NCBI RefSeq assembly: GCF_014207135.1
Contig: NZ_JACHCC010000005.1
Coordinates: 186,001-250,000 of the forward strand
Origin: Pedobacter cryoconitis
GTDB taxonomy: Bacteria; Bacteroidota; Bacteroidia; Sphingobacteriales; Sphingobacteriaceae
Direction of reading: 5' to 3'
DNA length: 64,000 nt
In this document: piece by piece, positions 1 through 5,954 of the stretch
How the letters are laid out: the number at the start of each line of letters is the position of its first letter
Position numbering within the stretch: position 1 is the stretch's first letter
The notes under the pieces: generated by a model
Told to the model about the DNA's origin: nothing
Seen by the model: only the letters and a program-made list of their open reading frames with translations
Databases searched by the model: none
Program-made: the position numbers and the translations under genes

Positions 1-393
1 ATGAAAGCGCATAGTGAACCCGTAAAACTTGGTGACACTCCAGAAAATCCTCAACCAACCTCTCGTGCAGCAAGAAGAGATGCAATGAGAAAAGGAGGAT
101 TGCCTACAAGTCAACCATTACATGAAGATAAAGATTCTAATTCTAAGGATAAAGTCTACTTGGACAGGGATGGTGAAAATACTGTTCAAGATGCAAAAAA
201 CGACGAAAGTCATCCAGGACAGCCGCACTGGGAAGCTGGAAAAACAAAGAAAGATGAGAGTAAACCGGATGGATTAAATAGATCTGGACAAAAATCAAAT
301 AAGCCTCAGATGCAGAATGGGAACAAAGGAAAGTCTTATTATAATCCTGACGCACCCAAACCACAATTTAGTTTTAATAATATAATTTCATAG
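1..393 (+). CDS. C-terminal end of a polymorphic-toxin-like protein (probably 5'-truncated by the window edge)
   Basis: The 130 visible codons are hydrophilic and rich in Lys, Asp, Asn and Pro. They carry a block reading SRAARRDAMRKGGLPTSQ near residues 21-38, and further on SHPGQPHWEAG near 71-81. Basic RxAxRxA...PTSQ blocks followed by a His/Trp motif are what I associate with C-terminal toxin tips of Rhs/polymorphic toxins; a nuclease-type tip is inference. An ATG sits exactly at base 1, but such tips normally end proteins of a thousand residues or more, so the true start probably lies outside the window. One base separates its stop from the next gene, the usual toxin-immunity layout. The exact toxin family cannot be named from sequence alone. 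Confidence 0.55.
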   Translation: MKAHSEPVKLGDTPENPQPTSRAARRDAMRKGGLPTSQPLHEDKDSNSKDKVYLDRDGENTVQDAKNDESHPGQPHWEAGKTKKDESKPDGLNRSGQKSNKPQMQNGNKGKSYYNPDAPKPQFSFNNIIS

Positions 394-394
394 G

Positions 395-886
395 ATGAGT
401 AGCAGTAACAATCGTTTAGATCTCTTAATTCGAAAAAATAAAGGAAAATCGTTATTGAATAAGTATAAAGAAATATTTTTTTTGTCAGGATTCAAAGAAG
501 ATGAATTAATATATATTGATTTAGATAAGTCTGATAAGTTATTGAGTTACATAAGAACCGTATTTCCCATGATTCAACAGAGTGTTGAGATATTATCAGA
601 AAACAGTACATATCATGATTCAAAATTGTTAACATCAATATTTGTAAATCTTGATAGTTCTGATGGTTGTTATATATTCTCTGATGATGTTTACTACTGT
701 GGTATGTATCTTACAGATGCAAAGTCCGTACAAGAACACTGTTTAAATGTAGCTAGACTCGGATATAGTAATACATGTTTCCTTCTTGATAAAGAGTTAA
801 AGTTTTCGTTTACCATCAACTTTTATAATGAAGGAAGCATAGAATCAAAGAATAAATTTGATATACAGCTTAAATTGATAACGTAA
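395..886 (+). CDS. Probable immunity protein of the adjacent toxin tip
   Basis: This 163-residue protein starts one base after the stop of the toxin-like gene. It is acidic, has no signal peptide or membrane segment, and I do not recognise its family. The function is inferred from position only: in polymorphic toxin loci the gene directly after the toxin tip is the cognate cytoplasmic immunity protein. The strong AT bias matches the other cassette genes up to about 3.4 kb and differs from the housekeeping genes beyond. It could also be an unrelated hypothetical. Confidence 0.55.
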   Translation: MSSSNNRLDLLIRKNKGKSLLNKYKEIFFLSGFKEDELIYIDLDKSDKLLSYIRTVFPMIQQSVEILSENSTYHDSKLLTSIFVNLDSSDGCYIFSDDVYYCGMYLTDAKSVQEHCLNVARLGYSNTCFLLDKELKFSFTINFYNEGSIESKNKFDIQLKLIT

Positions 887-1036
887 TTATTACTCATAGC
901 TACTTGAACCTGTTGGAAATGGGACCTAAGTTTTTACCTCTAATCCCATTTACACACTTTATCGGATACTACCTTCATTAATATACTTAGAATACAATAA
1001 ACCTTTTGACCATCTCCTTATCCAAACTAAGGCTAT

Positions 1037-1414
1037 ATGATAACAAATGAAGAAATCTTAAATGTCACCAAATTGGATGCATTTAACAGATATAAATATT
1101 TCATAAAAAAGGTAGTAGATGAAGAAAAAATCTATACTCTATCTTTCGAAAATGAAATTGCAGAGGTAAAAGATAATAAGTTGATTTCAGTTTGGAGTGC
1201 AGCTGAGTTTGCTAAGGAGTGTGCAATTCAAGAATGGGAAAACTATACAGTTACTGAGTTTAGTTTAGAGGAATTTAAGGATGATATTGGAGTATTTATT
1301 ACAGAGAATAACCTTTTAATCAATGTTTTCTCTGTTGCTAATAAAACAGGGTTTATTGTAAACCAGAATGAACTTTGGAGAGATATTAATGACGAATTAG
1401 AGCAGTATGATTAA
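1037..1414 (+). CDS. DUF2750 family protein, possible orphan immunity protein
   Basis: The 125 residues match my memory of DUF2750. An early RYKYFIKKV block (residues 18-26) is followed by a WSAAEFAKECAIQEWENY block around 53-70, a hydrophobic NLLINVFSV strand near 97-105, and a closing LWRDINDELEQYD. Members are small soluble proteins of unknown biochemistry that often sit in toxin/immunity clusters. No matching toxin is seen immediately upstream, so it may be an orphan immunity gene left from an earlier tip exchange; this is inference. A 13 bp stem hairpin follows at 1491-1533. Confidence 0.65.
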   Translation: MITNEEILNVTKLDAFNRYKYFIKKVVDEEKIYTLSFENEIAEVKDNKLISVWSAAEFAKECAIQEWENYTVTEFSLEEFKDDIGVFITENNLLINVFSVANKTGFIVNQNELWRDINDELEQYD

Positions 1415-1490
1415 TATCAAAAGTCTCATCTGTAAGGATACTTGAATCAACATTTAACAGCAACTTCCTTGATTGAATAAAAAAAAACGA

Positions 1491-1533
1491 CATTAACAAA
1501 GCCAAGTTCCAAGGATCGCAGGCTTTGTTAATG
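1491..1533. terminator. Hairpin with a perfect 13 bp stem
   Basis: CATTAACAAAGCC at 1491-1503 pairs perfectly with GGCTTTGTTAATG at 1521-1533 around a 17-base loop. It is preceded by an A-run (1479-1487), which would be the U-tract for transcription on the minus strand; the plus strand lacks a good T-run. It follows the DUF2750 gene and may act as a terminator or transcript-end stabiliser. Confidence 0.5.
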
Positions 1534-1762
1534 CAGTTGAGAGAACTAAGGAGTACCTCGAGGCGAGGCAGCTTCCGTAGTATTACATAATTCGGGTAAT
1601 ACGGTCAGTAATTTTATGTCATAGTCGAAGAATCCAAACGTGGTAATAAGTTTTGCATTGCGACCAAAGGGAAATAGCATTTTGATGGATGTTATGAATG
1701 AATCGGAGTTATTATTGAGAGGTACTGTCTCTGGTGTAAAAGCACGTTCAGTAAAACCTTAA
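1497..1762 (+). pseudogene. Frameshifted remnant of a toxin/immunity cassette gene
   Basis: Two protein-like stretches lie head to tail in different frames. From 1497 one reads QVPRIAGFVNAVERTKEYLEARQLP and stops at 1578-1580. From 1577 another frame reads VVLHNSGNTVSNFMS, a stop at 1622-1624, then SKNPNVVISFALRPKGN and onward to a stop at 1760-1762. Amino-acid composition is coding-like and the join falls where the first piece ends, so a single ancestral reading frame with a frameshift and a nonsense mutation is the simplest reading. The family is not recognised. Position between immunity-type genes suggests a displaced toxin tip. Confidence 0.45.
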
Positions 1763-1774
1763 ATTAGTAATAAT

Positions 1775-2023
1775 ATGCAAAAATTTCCTGAATTAAGAAA
1801 ACAACAAGTCGCTTTAATGCGAGCAGATACCTTAACGGGGCATGTCCTAGATGATGAGTTTATATTGGCGTTGAACAATGTTCAAAAAGTATATACCATA
1901 TTTGATAATGTTGAGTTGGCTCTAGAATATGCTAAGTCTATAATATTGGAAAATCAAAATATTGAATGTATTATATACGGCTCAAATGAAAAAGTTCTAC
2001 ATTATCTGTCAAAACAGATATAG
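1775..2023 (+). CDS. Small hypothetical protein in the immunity cluster
   Basis: This 82-residue soluble protein has a hydrophobic-acidic central part (YTIFDNVELALEYAKSIIL) that looks like a strand-helix unit, and ends with a short strand and helix. No family is recognised. It begins 12 bases after the frameshifted relic and is followed by a good terminator hairpin at 2060-2088, so it is the last gene of the unit. An immunity role is possible but rests on context only. Confidence 0.5.
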   Translation: MQKFPELRKQQVALMRADTLTGHVLDDEFILALNNVQKVYTIFDNVELALEYAKSIILENQNIECIIYGSNEKVLHYLSKQI

Positions 2024-2059
2024 ACTTGTAACTCATAAGCTATAATGCAAAATAACGAC

Positions 2060-2088
2060 AAAGCCTGGTCATGTACTTGCCAGGCTTT
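2060..2088 (+). terminator. Intrinsic terminator
   Basis: AAAGCCTGG (2060-2068) pairs perfectly with CCAGGCTTT (2080-2088), followed by a TATTATTTA tail. It lies 37 bases after the stop of the small gene ending at 2023. Its left flank (AACGACA) resembles that of the hairpin at 1491. Confidence 0.7.
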
Positions 2089-2093
2089 ATTAT

Positions 2094-2234
2094 TTACTGA
2101 CCATAAGTTTTTCTAGCATTTGCATCTCTAAGAAATGCGTCGATAATAATCAGTAGGTAAGTTCTGTCCTTTTCCGGTAAATGTTCTATCTGTTGTATCC
2201 TTTTAATTGTCTTTTTATAAAAAGAGACACTGGT
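2094..2234 (-). pseudogene. 3' remnant of a helix-turn-helix transcriptional regulator
   Basis: Read on the minus strand, 46 codons encode SVSFYKKTIKRIQQIEHLP, then EKDRTYLLIIIDAFLRDAN and ARKTYGQ before a stop at 2096-2094. The IxxLPxxxR..L..IIDAFLRDA..R.AYG pattern is the C-terminal tail common to Bacteroidota Xre-type regulators. A stop lies directly upstream in frame (2237-2235), and no HTH domain is seen, so only the tail is left. This suggests deletion or recombination at the cassette edge. Confidence 0.55.
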
Positions 2235-2237
2235 TTA

Positions 2238-2406
2238 ATTTTTCTCTGTTTTTAGGCCCCTTGATGAGCAGATATATCAGCAGTCTTCATTTCGCGAATC
2301 TACTTCGGGATTATTTCTTTATTCAAACAAGATTACGGTTGGTGTACAAACAGACTTACCTTTAGCTAAGTTTGTCGCCACACTGGCAATACTCCCTAAG
2401 AAGTAA
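2238..2406 (+). pseudogene. Possible C-terminal remnant of an unknown gene
   Basis: An open stretch of 55 codons with no start codon ends at a stop at 2404-2406. It reads FRPLDEQIYQQSSFRES and later GVQTDLPLAKFVATLAILPKK. Composition is coding-like but no family is recognised. It could be chance or a relic of the same shuffling that left the regulator fragment. Confidence 0.25.
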
Positions 2407-2425
2407 AATTTACTTATTGATTATT

Positions 2426-2839
2426 ATGTTAAAAGCGATAAAAAAAATCAGGAAAGAAGAACTCGTTTTCGGGTCAATTATGATTTCTACAATTTTAATA
2501 AGGAGTCACCCAAATGTACCGGCAATGGCTTCCTCTCTTTTATTGGGATTCTATTATATAGTATTTAGCTGGTATATTTTTCCTGTAGATAAAGATAAAC
2601 ACATTGTGTTTTCAATATTATCGGGATTAGTTTACGCAGTATGTTTAGTTGGGATAGCAATATATTCAGGAAAATTATATGACGGATTATTTTTCTATTA
2701 CATCGAATTTTTGCTCTTATTACCTCAATTTATTTATCTTCTATTTCAGACAACGTGGGTCGATTATAGGAAACTTCATTTTATGAGAATATTAATTATT
2801 ATATTTTTAAACATTTACATCTTTTTATTCGTAAGGTAA
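2426..2839 (+). CDS. Small four-helix membrane protein
   Basis: From the ATG at 2426 the protein is 137 residues. It has a short basic N-terminus (MLKAIKKIRKEE) followed by about four hydrophobic segments, so an inner-membrane location is likely. A longer frame opens at 2372, but that extension overlaps the upstream remnant and is not membrane-protein-like, so the internal ATG is preferred. No family is recognised. Together with the next two small genes it may form a short unit in the accessory region. Confidence 0.55.
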   Translation: MLKAIKKIRKEELVFGSIMISTILIRSHPNVPAMASSLLLGFYYIVFSWYIFPVDKDKHIVFSILSGLVYAVCLVGIAIYSGKLYDGLFFYYIEFLLLLPQFIYLLFQTTWVDYRKLHFMRILIIIFLNIYIFLFVR

Positions 2840-2854
2840 ATCATTCAAAACAAA

Positions 2855-2974
2855 ATGTCATGTAAAGAGTCAAAAGTTAGAGCTTACAAAACTCATCAAA
2901 CAGGTTTCTCGTTTGGTTCCGGTTGGGGCGCTGGAGCTATGTATAGTAACTCAAGGACAAAATTATTGAGATGA
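2855..2974 (+). CDS. Possible 39-residue protein, coupled to the next gene
   Basis: An ATG at 2855, 15 bases after the previous stop, opens a 39-codon frame with a Gly/aromatic core (GFSFGSGWGAGAMYSNS). Its stop overlaps the next start as ATGA (2971-2974), a typical translational-coupling arrangement. It is short and its family is unknown, so chance is possible, but the spacing and overlap argue for a real small gene. Confidence 0.4.
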   Translation: MSCKESKVRAYKTHQTGFSFGSGWGAGAMYSNSRTKLLR

Positions 2975-3351
2975 CAAAGAAAAAAATTTCAATACAAGAC
3001 AGCATTATTGTCGGCATAGCTGTAGTTGTGCCATTATTATTCTTAATTGGTTTTGTTTTTCACTCGATTATTTCTAGTCCAAGTACGGTAGAAATAATAC
3101 AAAAGGACAATCTGATGAAGCATTTTAATGGTAGAATTAATAGAATGCATTTTGATGAAGAAAATCATAATGTAAAATACGCGGTATCAACTAAGACAGA
3201 AAAATTCCCAATTTTCAGGAATTGGGAACCATATATAGAAATTGGTGATTCATTATCAAAGACTAAAAACTCTTTTAAGCTGGAAGTCTATAAAAAAAAC
3301 GGATCAAAAATCATCTTTGATTACAGAGATAATTATAAAAGATTAAAGTAA
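2971..3351 (+). CDS. Single-pass membrane protein, hypothetical
   Basis: The 126 residues begin with a basic stretch (MTKKKISIQD), then one long hydrophobic segment around residues 12-34. A soluble domain of about 90 residues follows and ends in basic, strand-like sequence. The topology suggests an anchored extracytoplasmic domain. The start overlaps the stop of the 39-residue frame by 4 bases. No family is recognised; it is the last gene of the AT-rich accessory segment. Confidence 0.55.
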   Translation: MTKKKISIQDSIIVGIAVVVPLLFLIGFVFHSIISSPSTVEIIQKDNLMKHFNGRINRMHFDEENHNVKYAVSTKTEKFPIFRNWEPYIEIGDSLSKTKNSFKLEVYKKNGSKIIFDYRDNYKRLK

Positions 3352-3497
3352 CACGAAGTTAAGAATACAGGTTTAGGTCAGAATTAGCGTATACGATTAT
3401 AGGGCAAGGTTTTATGATTCGGTGATTGGAAGGTGAATGTTATAGCACTCTTTTCTGAGAAGAGTAGACGTTTCAGCCCTTACGTTTATGGAAATAT

Positions 3498-4430
3498 TTA
3501 TTTAATCCGCAACTGCTCAAAAGCCAGACTATCCCCCTTAAATGCATTAAAATCAACGATATGATTAATTCCGGTAATCCTCGCTTTATCGGAATGCTGC
3601 CAGAAAGACCATTTCGTATCTGTCCCGGCATTAAGCTCAGATTTATAATAATGCGCAATCCATAAAGGATATCCATCAAAATGACCTTTCAGATATTCCC
3701 TGTAAAAGACCAGGCCTGAGTAAAGAATAGGTCTCACCTTAGTTTTCTTTTCCACGTGTTTCAGAAAATCTTTCAGCTCTGCTCTCATCTTTTCAGGAGT
3801 AACGCCATTGAGCTGTTCTATATCTACTACCGGAGGTAAATCCCCTTCCTCAAACTTAACCGTTTGCAGAAAGAACCTCGCCTGCCATAAACCAGATTTT
3901 TTAGGAATAAAATAATGATAGGCCCCGCAGACAATCCCTGCTTTCGGTGCTTCACGCCAGTTACGTGTAAAATAAGGATCGACACTTGATACCCCTTCTG
4001 TCGCTTTGATAAAAGCAAACCTGATATGAACATCATCCTCTTTCATCGCCTTCACCTTGTTCCAGTCAATCTTACCCTGATAATAAGAAACATCTATTCC
4101 ATGAATATTATACTTCTTAGGGATCCGGATCGCATAACTCTGATAAGTTCTGTAGTTTGGATCTTCTCCGATATCCAGGACCCAACGTTTCGCAGAGCTG
4201 AAAAACTTCAACACATAACCATAATACAATGGTGAGAACAGAATAAGTAATAACCCGGCAATCACAAATTTCCATTGCAGGGATAGCCCTGTTTTCTTCT
4301 TCTGTACAGGTTTCTTCCGCCTTACAGGGGCTTTTGGCACAAGTGGTTTGGGTACGGGAGGTTTCCTTGGGGTAGCTGTTGTTTTCTTGATAGGAGGAGG
4401 CACGGGGTAAAAATACAAAAGGGCAGCCAT
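3498..4430 (-). CDS. Membrane-anchored GH25 lysozyme-type muramidase
   Basis: The GH25 family cleaves the beta-1,4 bond of peptidoglycan. The 310-residue protein has a cytoplasmic Pro/Lys-rich tail (residues 1-52), one membrane segment (about 54-75) and a GH25 domain from about 109 to the end. Conserved features are GIDVSYYQGKIDW (Asp113), FIKATEG (140-146) and the DxE pair in VVDIE (Asp203, Glu205). The domain should face the periplasm. It lies 33 bases downstream of the M20 dipeptidase gene and may be co-transcribed; both could act in peptide or wall recycling, which is inference. The long basic proline-rich cytoplasmic tail is unusual for an exported lysozyme. Confidence 0.85.
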   Translation of the reverse strand: MAALLYFYPVPPPIKKTTATPRKPPVPKPLVPKAPVRRKKPVQKKKTGLSLQWKFVIAGLLLILFSPLYYGYVLKFFSSAKRWVLDIGEDPNYRTYQSYAIRIPKKYNIHGIDVSYYQGKIDWNKVKAMKEDDVHIRFAFIKATEGVSSVDPYFTRNWREAPKAGIVCGAYHYFIPKKSGLWQARFFLQTVKFEEGDLPPVVDIEQLNGVTPEKMRAELKDFLKHVEKKTKVRPILYSGLVFYREYLKGHFDGYPLWIAHYYKSELNAGTDTKWSFWQHSDKARITGINHIVDFNAFKGDSLAFEQLRIK

Positions 4431-4463
4431 TTGGCCACCCTATGTTTATAGAATTATCAAAAA

Positions 4464-5834
4464 TTATTTGCTTAGCTCAGCAAAATATTTGTGGAACAAA
4501 GGCAATGTTTCGATGCCTTTATAATAGTTATAGATATCATATTTCTCATTCGGAGAGTGTAATGCATCACTGTCCAGACCAAAACCTAAAAGAACAGATT
4601 TGATACCCAGTACATCCTCGAATAAAGCTACAATCGGAATACTTCCTCCTCCCCTTGTCGGGATAGGTTTTTTACCAAAACTAGTCAGAATTGCTTTTTC
4701 AGCAGCACGGTAAGCCACACTGTCTGTAGGAGTAACTACCGGCTCACCACCATGATGTGCATGAACTTTTACCTTTACAAAATCAGGTGCGATACTTTCA
4801 AAATGTTTCTGGAAGATTGCAGAAATCTCATCCGAATTCTGGTGAGGCACCAGACGCATAGAAATTTTAGCATTGGCCTTTGAAGGTAATACAGTTTTAG
4901 CTCCTTCGCCGATATAACCGCCCCAGATACCATTCACTTCTAAAGTAGGTCTTGTTCCGGTACGTTCTAAAGTAGAATATCCCTTCTCACCCCACTCAGC
5001 ATTGATATCAAGATCTTTTTTATAGTCTTCCAGATCAAAAGGAGCAGAATTTAATGCTTTCTTTTCGTCTTCTGTCAGTTTTACAACTTTATCATAGAAT
5101 TCAGGAATAGTAATGTGATTATTCTCATCATGCAATGAAGCAATCATTTTACATAAAATAGTAATCGGATTAGCTACCGCACCACCGTAAACACCTGAGT
5201 GAAGATCTCTGTTCGGGCCAGTTACTTCAACTTCCATATAAGCCAGTCCACGTAATCCGGTTTCGATAGATGGGTTCTCCATGCTGATCATCGAAGTATC
5301 AGAAATCAATACTACATCAGCTTTTAAACGCTCTTTATTTGCATTGACAAAGATGCCCAGGTTGCTTGATCCAACTTCCTCTTCCCCTTCAATCATGAAT
5401 TTCACGTTACAGGCCAGTGTATTGGTTTTCATCATCAGTTCAAAAGCCTTTACATGCATATAGAACTGTCCTTTATCATCACAGGCACCACGCGCATAGA
5501 TCTTTCCGTCACGAACAGTAGGTTCGAAGGGAGGAGTATGCCATAATTCCAGCGGATCTGCTGGCTGCACATCATAATGACCATAAATTAATACCGTAGG
5601 CAATGCTGCGTCAATAATTTTCTCACCATATATAATAGGATAACCGGCAGTTTCACAAATCTCCACTTTATCGGCACCTGCTTCTTTCAGTTTTTCAGCC
5701 ACAAAAGCAGCCGTTTTCAATACATCACCTTTGTATTTAGGGTCTGCACTTACTGAAGGAAAACGTAATAATTCAAACAGCTCTTCTAAAAAACGCTGCT
5801 TGTTTTCTTCTACATATTTTTTGATCTCTTGCAT
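4464..5834 (-). CDS. M20 family dipeptidase
   Basis: This 456-residue zinc metallopeptidase belongs to the M20 family near the CNDP2/PepV-like dipeptidases. The GHYDVQPADP block (His86, Asp88) gives a metal ligand and catalytic Asp. ACDDKGQ (about 118-123) supplies the bridging Asp, EGEEEVGSS (149-156) the general base and metal Glu, ISDT near 177-180 a further ligand, and ALHSPNE near the C-terminus the last His. No signal peptide is present, so it is cytoplasmic. A -33 TTG (5876-5878) and -7 TATATTTG (5858-5851) precede the start, giving a short leader. Confidence 0.88.
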   Translation of the reverse strand: MQEIKKYVEENKQRFLEELFELLRFPSVSADPKYKGDVLKTAAFVAEKLKEAGADKVEICETAGYPIIYGEKIIDAALPTVLIYGHYDVQPADPLELWHTPPFEPTVRDGKIYARGACDDKGQFYMHVKAFELMMKTNTLACNVKFMIEGEEEVGSSNLGIFVNANKERLKADVVLISDTSMISMENPSIETGLRGLAYMEVEVTGPNRDLHSGVYGGAVANPITILCKMIASLHDENNHITIPEFYDKVVKLTEDEKKALNSAPFDLEDYKKDLDINAEWGEKGYSTLERTGTRPTLEVNGIWGGYIGEGAKTVLPSKANAKISMRLVPHQNSDEISAIFQKHFESIAPDFVKVKVHAHHGGEPVVTPTDSVAYRAAEKAILTSFGKKPIPTRGGGSIPIVALFEDVLGIKSVLLGFGLDSDALHSPNEKYDIYNYYKGIETLPLFHKYFAELSK

Positions 5835-5850
5835 AACAAATGATTTTGGA

Positions 5851-5878
5851 CAAATATAGAATAATTGTTCTTATGCAA
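5851..5878 (-). promoter_or_regulatory. Promoter of the M20 dipeptidase gene
   Basis: On the minus strand, TTG (5878-5876) and TATATTTG (5858-5851) are separated by 17 bases. This fits the Bacteroidota -33/-7 pattern (TTTG / TAnnTTTG) and lies 17 bases upstream of the ATG at 5834. Confidence 0.6.
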
Positions 5879-5906
5879 TTTTACCAACATGCTTAAATAA
5901 CAACTA

Positions 5907-5923
5907 TACTTTTGTTATTTTTG
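5907..5923 (+). promoter_or_regulatory. Overlapping -7 boxes for the UvrD-type helicase gene
   Basis: TACTTTTG (5907-5914) and TATTTTTG (5916-5923) both match TAnnTTTG, 32-48 bases upstream of the TTG start. No clear -33 element is seen. Confidence 0.45.
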
Positions 5924-5954
5924 TATCTTTTAATACGCAAAACAGTTTATCAAT

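Larger units (their letters stand above)
1415..1774. other. 360 bp gap containing a hairpin and a cassette relic
   Basis: No intact gene is present. The gap holds an inverted repeat (1491-1533) and two plus-strand coding remnants in different frames (1497-1580 and 1577-1762), described separately. The rest shows nothing recognisable. Confidence 0.6.
2024..2425. other. 402 bp gap with two gene remnants
   Basis: The gap holds a terminator (2060-2088), a minus-strand remnant of a helix-turn-helix regulator (2094-2234) and a possible plus-strand C-terminal remnant ending at 2406. It also has a 15 bp palindrome, AAGTAAA A TTTACTT, at 2401-2415. No intact gene is seen. Confidence 0.6.

Noticed and set aside
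917..951. 8 bp stem AAATGGGA/TCCCATTT after the candidate immunity gene
   Set aside because: No T-run follows and the loop is 19 bases, so a terminator call was not justified.
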